From assembly GCA_014155875.1 (NCBI GenBank), contig JACEFZ010006318.1, forward strand, positions 377,501 through 441,500: a DNA stretch of 64,000 nucleotides, given 5' to 3'. Within the stretch, counting starts at the first letter, position 1. Each line of letters begins with the position of its first letter. Position numbers and translations under genes: made by a program. This stretch comes from Cepaea nemoralis (Eukaryota; Mollusca; Gastropoda; Stylommatophora; Helicidae). Positions 41,948-53,100 of this stretch are shown here, piece by piece. Under the pieces are notes generated by a model. It worked only from the letters and a program-made list of their open reading frames with translations. It searched no databases and was not told the DNA's origin.

Positions 41948-43723
41948 CGTCCGTCCGTTTGAGTAAAAAAACAAAACTTTCCACCTTGGCGCAACCAGCC
42001 CATGTGGCGTTGGTTAGTGACCTGGTGGTTCATATTGCGGCGTAGGTTTGTTTGTTTCTTTGCGCCAGTGGTAGCTGGCTTGTTTTGTTGACGTTTCAAT
42101 GCTTGTGTTGTCAGCTGGGGGTTACGTTGGCCGGCAAGTTTTCTTGTGAGATCGTGTCGTCTGGTTTATTGTTTGTTAGTGACGGTTTCTTCTGCCTGTA
42201 TCTTTGATATGAGACCATTTTGGATATCCGGGGTCGCCTGGGTTGACTCGGTTGTTGTCGTCGTAAAACCATATTCCGCGTCTTATTCTTCTTCTGCGTT
42301 CCCTTTCTTCGTATCTTCTCTCCCACTCCCCGTCGTCCTCTGGCCCCACCTGCTCCTGTTCAGTTATGGTTGGTTTATCGTCTTCTTTAAGGCTTGGTTT
42401 GTCTTCACTTGTGGTGACAACTTCCTCTTGGCATTCTTTAGGTGGTTGGCGGGACTCTGGTCTTCCCTCAGGCACCGTGGCTTCAGCCTGCTTGTCAGTG
42501 GTCTGAGGTTGGGTTTCCTCCGGTTTCTTTTTTCCTCCTTTCTTGTGCAGTGTCTTAAGTAGTTGTTCGATTTTTTGATCTTCATTGCACGGCTTTTCTG
42601 TGGTCTTCTCCTTGGTATCAGCAGGTTTGACTTGAGAGGACTCCCTTTCGATTCTTAGCTGTTCTCTATCTTGTTTTATCGCTTGTAGAATTTCTTCATT
42701 CTTTTTTGTTGTCAGCACCATGCTCTCCACCTCCTGTCTAATGCTTTGCTGCATCTCTCGTAGTTCAGCAAGCAGCTTTTCGTTGTCGTTGGTTGGTGCT
42801 TGGAGTAATTTGACTTGTTTCTTCAGTTCATCAGTCTGGGTTTGGAGTCGATCTCGTTCAGCTATTGATACATATGTGGCTGTCTCGTCCCTTCGCATGG
42901 CTTCCTTATATGGAGTTCTCGTGTTAATTGCGATCTTTAGGACATCCCTGTGTCTTTGGAGGTACGGACAGCCCAGGTACCTTGCTCCATGATTGCCCAT
43001 GCAGTTGGCACACTTCCTCTTGTTATTGGGTGCTCTGAAGTCGGTGTCCTGTTTTGCCAGCGGACACTCCCTAAAGGCGTGCTGATCGGCGCAGTAGCGG
43101 CAGATTTCACTCTTGCTGCGGCAGATTGTTCGACTGTGGCCGGCCCTCTGGCATCTTGAGCATTGGTTGATTCTTGGAATAAACCATTCAGGCTGTTGGG
43201 TTATGTTGTTGATTGACACCTGGTGTGGAATCTCTTTGCCCTCAGTCGTCACCACCGCCAGTGTAGTGGGTATCTTTGAGTATGTCAAGATTCGCTGTGC
43301 CTTCAGAATTCTGATGTGTTGGTTTTTCTCCTGTAGCAGTTTCATGATTTCGTCGTCTGACAGCTCCACTTGAACACGTTTTACAACCCATCTGGCTGTC
43401 TTGAGGTCGGTGTTACCGGCTCTGGTGATTTTCTCCTCCTTCTTCTCAGCTGTCCTGGCTCTTGTCTGTGGTGGGCTGATATCAGTCCTTCTCGTGGTAG
43501 CTTCACTTGATTTGACTGTAGCTAAATGGTCTTGACTGCAGCTTACAGGTATGTTCTCCACAATAGTCTTCTGTTCAGGCTTGGCGGCTCCCACGCTGCA
43601 CATCTTGCGGCTCGGCAGTTTCTTTGTGTTGGTTTTGCGACCCATTTTCCTCCCCCGTATCAGGCTTCTTGATAAATTAGGGCGACTTCTCTTGATAGCG
43701 CTGAAAAGTGCTGTCAAGCGAAT
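41947..43723 (-). mobile_element. I/Jockey-like LINE, ORF1 only
   Basis: A minus-strand insertion between a GACTAACTA at 41,938-41,946 and repeats of CTAA at 43,724-43,744, which may be its target duplication. It keeps an intact ORF1 but no ORF2. The 3' side contains about 230 bp of GT-rich sequence. An internal deletion or 3' loss is inferred. Confidence 0.55.
42176..43717 (-). CDS. LINE ORF1, Gag-like nucleic-acid-binding protein, intact
   Basis: 513 codons without a break. Residue 25 (MGRKTNTKK) is an alternative start that gives a more basic N-terminus. Residues 110-180 hold the LINE Gag domain (ARWVVKRVQVELSDDEIMKL). Three zinc knuckles follow: CSRCQRAGHSRTIC, CRYCADQHAFREC and CANCMGNHGARYLGC. 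Then come a coiled coil (SIAERDRLQTQTDELKKQVK to about residue 360), an acidic Pro/Glu-rich stretch and an Arg-rich segment (ERRYEERERRRRIRRG). It would package LINE RNA. It is related to, but clearly different from, the broken ORF1 at 24,588-26,246. An intact frame suggests a fairly recent insertion or a still-active source family. Confidence 0.85.
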   Translation of the reverse strand: MTALFSAIKRSRPNLSRSLIRGRKMGRKTNTKKLPSRKMCSVGAAKPEQKTIVENIPVSCSQDHLATVKSSEATTRRTDISPPQTRARTAEKKEEKITRAGNTDLKTARWVVKRVQVELSDDEIMKLLQEKNQHIRILKAQRILTYSKIPTTLAVVTTEGKEIPHQVSINNITQQPEWFIPRINQCSRCQRAGHSRTICRSKSEICRYCADQHAFRECPLAKQDTDFRAPNNKRKCANCMGNHGARYLGCPYLQRHRDVLKIAINTRTPYKEAMRRDETATYVSIAERDRLQTQTDELKKQVKLLQAPTNDNEKLLAELREMQQSIRQEVESMVLTTKKNEEILQAIKQDREQLRIERESSQVKPADTKEKTTEKPCNEDQKIEQLLKTLHKKGGKKKPEETQPQTTDKQAEATVPEGRPESRQPPKECQEEVVTTSEDKPSLKEDDKPTITEQEQVGPEDDGEWERRYEERERRRRIRRGIWFYDDNNRVNPGDPGYPKWSHIKDTGRRNRH

Positions 43724-43867
43724 CGACTAACTAACTAACTAACTTCCATTTAATGTTTGGAAGCGAGATGTAAGTATCCAGACTAGAAGGGCTATTGAAA
43801 AGGGAATGACCCAAGGAGCGATCGTACAGAAAAGAAACCGTTACTTCGTGCGATTCGAGGATTAAAA
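43724..43867 (+). other. Short spacer with CTAA repeats
   Basis: CTAACTAACTAAC then ACTTCCATTTAATG; otherwise unassigned. Confidence 0.4.
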
Positions 43868-44418
43868 ACCATGCTGGAAAGGTTTATACGTTGTGAAGAG
43901 AAACCAGAGTAACATTGTTAGGGAGTCCATTGGGGGTCAGTCGTTACCATCGTGCACGGAGCTTGCAGTATTGAAACATTGTATATATTCCATTAACAAG
44001 TACAATTTATTCATCTTTAACAGTAAAAGTATTTCAAACTTTAGCATGTCAAATTTTTGTGTTAACAATAAATAGGTGGTGTCATTATTTTAAACATTTA
44101 ACAATTAATGTAACTAATTGCTTCTTTAGAAAAACTTTGGTGAGTTATGTCCCTTGCAAGCTATAAAATTAGTATTATATTCCCGTGAAAAAGAGGTATT
44201 TGTTTCCCCTTAAATTTCGCTTACCAAGTGCACAGGCTGTCGAGAGCGCGAGAGCGAATCGTTAGCTCGTACATCATGTAATTGAATACCCACTATTGCC
44301 CCCTGGTTGACTCAGCCAAAACTAAGCACCATGAAATGTTCTGGAAAGTAAAGACGAAGTGTGCTCTATTGACCACATCACCCATTGAGTGCCAATTGTT
44401 TACAAAAAGGGAGACTTT
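43868..44418 (+). repeat. Dispersed ~560-bp repeat, copy B
   Basis: Inverted relative to copies A and C. It has a run of five G at the place where copy C has 48 C on the opposite strand. It ends GGGAGACTTT, matching the window start. Confidence 0.8.
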
Positions 44419-44539
44419 ATAAGCAAACATTTGCTATTAATATACGGACATTATTCGCAAACGGCTGGTCACGTGACGTTTACTACCGCCTTCGATTGGC
44501 TTAAGAAAACTATTATTCTTCCTTCTTCTTTTCATTCAA

Positions 44540-44590
44540 ACCCCATTTCTTTCGGAGCGCGAGGTCAGCGGTTTAACCACTACACCACGG
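44540..44590 (-). repeat. tRNA-derived SINE fragment
   Basis: The minus strand reads GTGGTGTAGTGGTTAAACCG then CTGACCTCGCGCTCC; same family as 11,120-11,422. 44,419-44,539 and 44,591-44,684 hold nothing else recognised. Confidence 0.5.
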
Positions 44591-44684
44591 AGATCATCTC
44601 GGTCCACAAGGAGATGTGGTGGCCAGTTTACTTTCCTCATCACACTTCATACCCACATAATGTCTCTATTCACAGCTCTACCAT

Positions 44685-45610
44685 TTATTGTGAGGCTTGG
44701 GAGGTCAGCTTTGACAATCCTATTCTCCAGTGAGCACCACAAGAAGACGCTTTTTCTGGGTTAATGACGGCATTCATCTTCGTACACCATGCCATCACTT
44801 TGTCCAGTGTCGCCTGCATCTCCTGAGCTGTTTGATCTCGGTCCCTCCCCTGCCTGTATGCAAGAACGTCATCTGCAAATGTTAGTATCCTTCCAGCCCC
44901 TGGAGCTACGAAGCTTGCAATCTTGCTCGTATACACATTGAAAAGCACAGGTGAAATTGCTGACCCCTGTGGTAGTCCGGGGGCTTTGATTCATGGCTCA
45001 GAGGTCCATGTACCCAGCCTGAGAACCACGCTATGAGAATACAGAACAGCTGCAATTCAATTCACCAACCAAGGTATACTCTCTTCTTCATAAGAGCGTA
45101 CATCAAAATATCATATCTGACTGCTGTAAGCGTCATCGAAATCGAGTGCTGCCACCGGCGTCTCCTGTCTGTTTTGGAACCCTTCATAAACATCGTAGGC
45201 AAAAGTGACAGCATTTGACCAAGTATCTTTCCCTGGCCGGTAACCTCCCAAACCTTACGGGGAAAAGGGGGGGGGGGGCTTTTCCTTTTCTAAATTTTCC
45301 AATTTTCCTGAAGCTTAACAGCAACGATCTTCTCCAGCAACTTGTCAAAAGTATTATGTAGGGTAATAATCCTAAGTCCATTTAGCTTTGAATGATCTTT
45401 GCCTGGTTTAGGAAATGATGTTAAATCGCTATGCACCCAAACCTGGAATACTGATGTCAACCTGATGGTCAGACTAAAGCAAGCAGCCATCTCCATAAGT
45501 TCTCCATCACTCATATTCATCATGTGGGCACACCTAACCCCATCGGGTCCTGGTGAGGTGTCATTTGCTTTTTCTTCAATACATCTTTGACATCGTCTAG
45601 CTCAGATGTC
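44685..45610 (-). pseudogene. I/Nimb-like LINE reverse transcriptase fragment
   Basis: In minus-strand order: SPGPDG with YAHMMNMSDGELMEMA (45,600-45,480); GLRIITLHNTFDKLLEKIV (about 45,380); GKDTWSNAV and PVAALDF pieces in other frames (45,250-45,130); GSAISPVLFNVYTSKIASF (about 44,960); then the catalytic ILTFADDVLAYRQGRDR. These are RT motifs in the correct order for a LINE of the I/Nimb type. Several frameshifts, and a G-run at about 45,261, break it. A shorter copy lies at 11,432-11,645. Confidence 0.8.
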
Positions 45611-45611
45611 A

Positions 45612-45715
45612 CCAAACTACGGCCCCGGGCCGGATCTGCCCCCCGACGTCATTTCATCTGGCCTGCCGACGGTACTCACAAATACTTGATATAACGTATG
45701 GAACTCGAGGCGTTG
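45612..45715 (+). repeat. hAT-like terminal block, second copy
   Basis: ATGTCACCAAACTACGGCCC and CCCGACGTCATTTCATCTGG match 11,660-11,710. Confidence 0.4.
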
Positions 45716-46587
45716 TGATACAATTTAAATGTCAATATTATATTTAGAATAATAGGTGGTCTCCACACAAAAACAGTATTAACTTATAGAGAAATTAACA
45801 GCGCATTAAAAATGATAATTGTCAACTGTTACGTATATTCAACGCTACTGTATGGCGCGGAAGCTTGGACATTGAACAAGCAACTAGAAAGTCGCATAGA
45901 GGCCCTGGATATATGGATATACAGACGAATATGTCGTATTACGTGGAAACAAAATCAATCAAATGCAGAGGTTCTAGAAAAACTGGTAATGAAGAGAGAG
46001 TTGATGAAAGAAATAAAGAGGAGGCAAGCGAAATATTTCGGCCACGTTAAAAGACATGATACTCTTATAAAGCCATATTGGAGGGCAAGGTTGAGTGCAA
46101 GCGAGCAAGAGGTAGACAACGATACTTCTTATTCTTCTTCTGCGTTCATCCGGAGTTTTTTTTTTCGGATGTGATTGCGTTGTGCCTGTTTACAGCAGAG
46201 CTGCGTTCTTGCGCCGTTAGGCCGACACATCCGACTTCTGCGGGCATTTGTTGACCGGGTTAACCTTCCCGGGGGTTTCTTAGGACGTTTGACTCTCACT
46301 GTTGTGGTGTTATCCCCCATCCCAGCTGGCCCTTATAGAACAGCCACAGATCCTGGTCAGCCCTCAAGGGAAGGCAGGGGCAGACTATGGGCATTCCCCG
46401 CCATCCAAGGAGGCTTCCATACTTGCAGAGCCGATACATAGCGCTCTGGTACTGGGCTCACCCAAGGAATCGTCACGTCCTGCACATGACTGCTTAGCCT
46501 CACTTCCGTATATCGGGCCTTCCGTTCACCATAGGCTGTTCTTCCGGAAACCAGAAGAATGCAGTGTGCAGATGACATCCACACAGC

Positions 46588-46865
46588 GAGCTTTCGATTC
46601 GGTCTTTCCGCACAATGGATTTGCTATCCGAGCAATATTCCATTTGGTGCCACTAGGACACTTTTCCCACCTTTTTTGAAGCCCACACAGTGAGCTTTTG
46701 ATTCGGACTTTTCACATAATGGATTTTCTATCCAAGCAATAATCCATTTCATGCCACTAGGACACTTTTCCACCTTTTTTGAAGCTCACACAGTGAGCTT
46801 TTGATTCGGACTTTCCACGTAATGGATCTGCTATCCAGCAATATTCCATTTCATGACTCTGGGAG
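46588..46865 (-). repeat. ~103-bp minisatellite in the LINE 3' UTR
   Basis: Three copies start with GAGCTTT(C/T)GATTCGG at 46,588, 46,692 and 46,795. Each contains TGGAT(T/C)T(G/T)CTATCC and a CCATTT(G/C)(G/A)TG block. The third copy is incomplete. Confidence 0.85.
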
Positions 46866-47022
46866 GCTTTTGTAACCGATATACTTGTTGTATGAAGTGT
46901 GGCAGTCTGAATACTTCTTCATACACCTTTAAATGTCAACCTGTATGCAGTTAAAGTAAGCTACGGTCAACTTGAGCTTGTTGATCTCCATAGAGCTTGT
47001 CCTCAAATGAAGCAGGTGTGGG

Positions 47023-48323
47023 TCAAACTATCTTTCTCTGTTCTGCATATATTGGCCAATCCTGAAGCAAATGTTTTGCTGTCATTTTTCCAGTTCGACA
47101 ATTACATTCATCGGTATCTCCTATCTTTAGTTTATTGAACAAGTGGTATTTCAGCCTGTTATGTCCGGTGCGGAGTCTGAAGATTGCTACTTGTTCTCTT
47201 CGGTCGAGTTTGTAATATGCATCATCCTTCTGGTGGCCTGGATGCTCTGATTCCCATTTGGTTCTATAGATGCTTTTTATCAACCTCTTTGCCTCATTAT
47301 AGGTTATGTCTATGTCAGGCTGTGGTAGTCGTCCGCCCTCTTTTGCCAGCCTGTCAGCCTCTTTATTTCCAGGTATACTGCAATGCGATGGGATCCACTG
47401 TATTACAACATTTTGGATTTCTGGCATAGACCATGGAGTGCTGCTCTTAGGTCAGCTATTTCTGTGCTGTTATTGTTCTTCAGTATTGAGACAGCTGACT
47501 TTGCATCTGTGAAGATAGCTATTTGCTTCTCTTTATTTTCCTCCATCAAGAGCATTTCTGCTGCAGTTTTCAGAGCCTCTACCTCCGCTTTGAAGTTACT
47601 TGAAAACTTTCCAGTTGCCACTGAATGTGTTTTTGTCACTCCATTTTTTAAATTTAGGAGACTTCCTCCTCCTCCATTCTCTATTGAATTTTTGGCTGAT
47701 CCATCTGTATATGCATGGGTCCAATTGTTGCTTGGGTAATGTTCTTTTATGTAGTTTAGGGTTATTTCTCTTCTTTCGGTTTCATGCTGAGTGTTCTTTT
47801 TCTCAATACCATGAATGTTTTCTATCATCTCAGGCAGTTGCTGCTGTCTCCAAGCTGGGAACTTGTCTGCATTGTATATGAGTTTGACTGTTGATATGTT
47901 AAGTATGGGATCTGCCCTAATCTTTCGTTTTGCAGTTTCTACAAAGCTGCTACGCTTCAGTCTTCCCTTTCCAAAACCACAAAACCTTTTATACATAGGG
48001 TGGTCTGTCAATCTTCTAAATTTTTCTGCTTGTTGCTGGGCTCTGCTATCTCTTCTATCCTGCATTGGTTGTAAACAAGTGATCTTTTCAAGTTCATTAA
48101 TAGGCGTTGTCTTCAGGCTTCCAGTTATGATTCGCATTCCTTGATTTTGGACTGCAATGCCATATCCCAGTACTGGCCTCACCCGTCCAGTATATAACTT
48201 CTTGAGAACTTTCTCATCTGCTCCCCACGTTGTACCAGCAAGCTTTAGAAGCCTAGATATTTGGCCTGATATCCTCTGACTGAGAATTTGTGATTGGCGT
48301 TGAGGTGTGTCTCTTGAATGCAT
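47023..48323 (-). pseudogene. LINE RT thumb and RNase H
   Basis: Two frames (48,323-47,403, then 47,427-47,023) overlap and shift. The first gives KLAGTTWGADEKVLKKLYTG and RPVLGYGIAV (RT thumb/connection), then RNase H with THAYTDGSAK, FKAEVEALKTAAEM and AIFTDAKSAVSIL. The second gives IQWIPSHCSIPGNKEADRLA, completing the D-E-D-D set, then GHNRLKYHLF and a CNC...C cluster. A LINE with its own RNase H belongs to the I/Nimb/Jockey side of the LINE tree. Confidence 0.85.
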
Positions 48324-48598
48324 GCCACATATATTCTATCTTTATGAAGACGCTGTGTTAGGGAGTCTTTCTTCTTGTAAACTCCTTCGGCATTCCACTG
48401 TAATATGTTGAGTGTCCGGGGTATTTGGTCAATAGCTCTTAACCTACTCCTCTGTGCCTTGACTCCACAGCACAGGGGAAGGTGACCACCAGTAGTCATG
48501 GGTGGACCCCCTCGAGGCAGGGGGCCCGGCACTATAGCCGCCTGATGGGACTTCACGGGATTAGCACCATAACGATTAATTTTGATTTGTGACATCAT
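48245..48598 (-). pseudogene. LINE endonuclease N-terminus, truncated by deletion
   Basis: Reads LNILQWNAEGVYKKKDSLTQ and VACIQETHLNANHKF, the first two APE motifs (QWN, QET), then RGYQAKYLGF and a stop. KYLGF looks like the start of the RT thumb motif, so the junction of the internal deletion lies near 48,255. The GDFN and catalytic H motifs are absent. Confidence 0.8.
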
Positions 48599-49003
48599 GA
48601 ATTAAGTTACGTTGCACTGCTTTGTCAAGCCTGTGGCTCAGTACATCCGATTTCAACAAGCATTTATTCGGGATGCTTTCCCTAGCCTTTGACTGTCCCC
48701 AGTCTACCTACCGGTGTGTCTCTTCGTCTGGTCCCTCTCCCTTGACCTGTCCGACATGGGTGGCCCTACCAGTAGCTGTGCTACCGTCGGCATAGCTCTT
48801 GGGGTCATTGGGACACACAAGCCCCTCTACCTCGTCACGGTGGACACACAGCAGAGGGGAGACAACGATACAAGTGGGAAGATTACATCAAGAGATGGAC
48901 GAAAATCAGCCTGATATAATGTGCAGTCAAGGCGAGAGACAGTGTTAGAGATCTATTGTAGCCAACCTTCATTGTGGAGACGGAACCTGATTGATTGATT
49001 GAT

Positions 49004-49212
49004 TCAGACGTGCGGAGACTCCCTGGCTACTATGTGTCTTAAATTTACAATTTGAGGTTATAAATTATTGTATCTAGATGTTCTTGTTTATTGTAATGTT
49101 TACTTATTTCGCACCATTCCAAGTCCTTCCCCGGCTCGTTGTAGCGCCGCCTACGCTCTGACATTACCATGGTTTCAAGAGCAACACACACACACACAAA
49201 CACACGTACACA

Positions 49213-49254
<42 letters not shown>

Positions 49255-49382
49255 AACATCTTTCCCTCCCCCAGATGCGCCCGGCTGTCAACACAAGTCC
49301 AATGCTACAGGAATATTTACTTATTTTTGCCATTCATCCATTTTATAGGTATGTAACAAGGATTTCTATGTTAGGCAGTGAT
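49004..49382 (+). repeat. Duplicated flank with (CA)n tract
   Basis: Paralogue of 12,308-12,706, with a CA tract at about 49,183-49,254. Homology stops near GGCAGTGATAG. Confidence 0.85.
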
Positions 49383-49530
49383 AGGTAAGTGAACTACAAG
49401 TGTGAACAGAGGCAATAAAGTAGCAAACATAGCATACAAATGCCATAGAAGCCTCGTGTTATTACGAAAATATTATCGCCAGCTCAGAAGAATACCCCGG
49501 TCAAGGTGTTAACCGAATTGGTCGCTAGAC
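49383..49530 (+). other. Unassigned spacer
   Basis: No recognised feature. Confidence 0.3.
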
Positions 49531-49702
49531 CAGTGTTTTTCAATCTTTCTGCTGGAGCAGATCCTTACCTGTGCGATAATCCAGGTGTCTGTCCTACTTT
49601 ATGTAATAAACCAGATGGGCAGAAATGTTGCATTTAGGCGATTTCGGTCTGTTTCGACGGAACCCTGGCTGCCACTCACGGAACCCCGATTGAAAAACTC
49701 TG
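49531..49702 (+). mobile_element. 172-bp hAT-type MITE
   Basis: Terminal inverted repeats CAGTGTTTTTCAATC (left) and the complement of CAGAGTTTTTCAATC (right) differ at one base. The flanks (CGCTAGAC and CTCTAAGT) both keep the CTA centre of typical hAT target sites but are not identical. No coding. Confidence 0.6.
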
Positions 49703-49884
49703 CTCTAAGTTGTTTATTTAGACCGGCCCTATTTATATATTTTGCAAACCTTATTATGAGATATATTCTATTACCATAGGTACCTATACACTTTATATGT
49801 ACCTATGGTGAGCCGTAGCTTCACCAGTGACCCCCCAGTCGCCTGGTTTCTTGTGTGTCAATAGGATTTTAATTATGTTTCTAA

Positions 49885-50106
49885 TTCAATGTCTTTTTCA
49901 TTTTCAGATCCCGTGTACTTCACCCTTCATTATGGCTACTAAGAAAAGAAAAGTGGACGGCGAGTGTCGCGTTTTCAAGTAAGAATGGGGAGTAAAGTAC
50001 TTCTTTGTGGAAACAAAGGACCCGAAAACCAGTTGCGTAATATGCAGCTAAAGTGTTGCATATTGAAAGAGTACAATCTTCGGTGTCACTAGGAAACAAA
50101 ACATGT
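49885..50106 (+). pseudogene. hAT transposase N-terminal fragment
   Basis: A pyrimidine-rich TTTTTCATTTTCAG looks like a splice acceptor. From ATG 49,932 the frame reads MATKKRKVDGECRVFK, a stop, EWGVKYFFVETKDPKTSCVI, C and then another stop. This is the usual start of the hAT transposase family with an N-terminal BED-like finger (EW..KYFF...CxxC). KKRKV is a plausible nuclear localisation signal. Two in-frame stops and the junction with the 5.56-kb tandem repeat end it. Confidence 0.65.
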
Positions 50107-53100
50107 GTCATAGGAGGATGAATATCAAGGACAGGAAGATGATGTAATTTCCTATACTTAAGTGCTCAAAGACAAAGAAGCGCAACACTGACTTTTAATG
50201 GGCCAGAGAAGAAGAGGACAATAAGGAGAAATAGAGAAAGAGCACTGTGTATATCCTCCTCTGTTAACAAGAAAAGGGATAGAATTAAGACAGAAGATTC
50301 CAGGAGTTCTTAGGGCGGGGGATGTACTGTTGTACACCCCAGACAGAAGATTACACTGCTGGACTGTAACAGGATCAATGAGTTTATACAACAAACTACA
50401 GACTAAACAGAACAAATTAAGAACAACAAAATTAGGTTTTTATTGGCAGAACTGCATGATTCAGGGACAAACAGGCATCTTGACATGTCACATAACTGAC
50501 ATATACAGAAATGGGAACCTATGTTCCCACAGTAATCACTGCTGCCTAACATCGCTATGCACATGACTAGGTACCCATCTCCACAAACCAACAAGGGCAT
50601 GGCAACAACAGAGCCTCAACGTAAACAACAACATAACAGCAGGTATGGACTCTCTATTGTAATCATCTCAGGACTCATGGACAGTTGGTACATACAGAAA
50701 TGGGAATCTGAAATCCCACAGAGATAACTGCTGCCTAGTACTAACTACAGGGGCGGTCTCTAAATGACAGTGAGACCTCAATCATGTTCAGTTGAGTCGA
50801 AGGGCACCTTCAATACCCACACAAGGCACCCGCATCACATAAGTCGACTGGGACCAGATACAGCGAAAAACCATAACATAACGAATAAAACTATAACCCT
50901 AACAGCAGAGATATAGTGGCATAAACACACATAGACAGGTATACGAAGGGGTGTATGGAAGGGTATACAAAAAGGGGATGTGAGCGGCCTACGACATTAA
51001 CCAGAGCCGGGGCTCAAGTTTGCTCTACAAACCACAAACATGGCCAGAGGTTCACTACCTGCAATGCATGACAAGGTACAACATCTAATTAATAATCATC
51101 AAAGCATCATTATTTGCATCAACACATGGACTTCACAGGACAACAACTACAGCAACGGTGTATGCAAACAGTGTCCTTGTGGCACAAACATAGACATGGA
51201 CTGTGTAAGTTCACACCAACCACATGATACTTCAACTGGACAACAATGACATGGATAGGTTATAGGATATACTCCACATAAAATATAAACAGAGCACACA
51301 CGCTCTACAGCATCCTTCGGAGTGATTGGGCCCACAATTAATGCAACAGCCACCACCATATCATGGGACAATCTTAATGTGAGGGCGGATCATCCCTCGT
51401 CACAATGCTCGCAGCCTTTCCTGGCTTCTCATCTAACTCAATATTTACTTCTTGAACACTCTCAGTTCAGGGGGGTCATTACCTACAGATCTCTGACACA
51501 ACACAACTTCTCATCCCCAACACCACAGGCTGAGAATACCACTCATAAATGCCAATGTTACACAGCAACACTCATCAACTAGTCAAAATCAACACCGAAC
51601 ACAACTCAGCTACACCGGTGTACCACGACTCTAACAGGACAATACCATTTGAACATGTACATACAGGACATAAATACAGTCCAATGCACCAACAGCAATC
51701 AAGCAGACAGGATATGCAATTCAACATGACATCACCAACTAGATGTGTCATTGTACTGATGACAACTAGACAACATCACTATACCAGAAGTACAGTTCTA
51801 CACATAACACCAGCAACAATCAGGACACAGGCTATAACATAAGTCACTGCCAACAACTCAGACATATAACACCACATAAAACCATCACAATCATCAAATG
51901 ATCGCTCTCACCATAGCCATCACCACAATCACAATCATCTTAGCTGACATCACTACATGGTCACCCTCACCATGACAAAGCTCTCAATAATACCCCAGAT
52001 TCATTATGGGTGCCTTATTCAGCACCTCTTGCTGGTCAGGAGACTATTCTTACTAAGTTCACATGTGTCCAACCTGAGCAACACAGATCATTATCCCCAT
52101 GAACACTATTATAATCATAAACCACCCTATCATGTGTAGTGTTCAACCTGGCACCTTCATCACTACACCCAGTCATGAATAATTATTACCATAGCTCCAT
52201 TTATCTAGAAGAACATAACATACATTGTCATCAAGCACCATATATCTATTACTTTCACCGTGCCACTCTACACCTTCGTACGCCAGCAATCACTATAGGT
52301 TTGGTGTTCTTGAGTCGTGATAAGTCATCTGACTTCAAACACACAATATAACATAATGGAGGTGTCTCTCATCCCCTGGCACCCTTTACTTTCCATTACA
52401 CATGAGGCATCTCACTACCTCAATATATTATAATATAAAGACACCGGCCTTCCCCTTTGTTGTGGGAAGTTACATAAACACATCCGTACCATGTTTCCAG
52501 TTCAACTTCATGTTCCTCATTCTAGACCAGACTGGTATAACCACCCAGTTATGTACTTTGCCTCCCTCTTACTGACTGTACAGTCCACCTGGAACAGCCC
52601 TGGTTACCCCAGGCCATTCAATCTACTGTTATCTTCAACCTCACCATGCTACTATAATAATGGCATATTATATTATATATATCCTGCACACCTAATCTGG
52701 CCACCTCCATACAGGAATATCACCCACATAGAATTAACATAACCTAATATTTTATATTACAGTGCTCCATATTTTCCTCTTCACTGTTGTAAACAGCCAC
52801 AACCATTATTTCATTATTTCCTCATATTTTATTCTAGTGCTCTGTATTTTCCTCTTGTCAGAACACAGACTTTACAGAACAATACATCCTCCTCTACTCT
52901 GGACTATGATACTACATATTTTGCCTACTGTATTGAATTCTGGACCTATCAAATTCTATAGAACTACCAAACACAGTACAGTATCGATACTTGATTACTT
53001 CCAATTCGTACTGGCACTGCGCTGTCTGCTATATTAAATCTAAAAACCTACAAATATACACACCATCGTATGAGAACAACCTTTCTCCTGCATCGTCACT

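Larger units (their letters stand above)
46126..48859 (-). mobile_element. I/Nimb-like LINE with internal deletion, 2,734 bp
   Basis: Bounded by the 12-bp target duplication AGACAACGATAC (46,114-46,125 and 48,860-48,871). On the minus strand it has a ~260-bp 5' leader, the start of the endonuclease, then directly the RT thumb/connection and RNase H, then an ~890-bp 3' UTR. The 3' end is GAAGAAGAATAAGAA. The endonuclease C-terminus and RT core are missing, so it cannot move by itself. Confidence 0.9.
45740..49003 (+). pseudogene. RTE-like LINE C-terminus, split by a LINE insertion
   Basis: The first part (45,740-46,125) is open as MIIVNCYVYSTLLYGAEAWT, WIYRRICRITWKQNQSNAEV and RRQAKYFGHVKRHDTL. 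The rest (48,860-49,003) starts at the repeated AGACAACGATAC and ends in TTGATTGATTGATT. The two halves join exactly as in the uninterrupted paralogue at 11,790-12,307. The insertion between them is annotated separately. Confidence 0.88.

Noticed and set aside
49932..49980. Host nuclear protein suggested by the KKRKV motif
   Set aside because: The surrounding residues fit the start of hAT transposases, and two stops follow within 40 codons.
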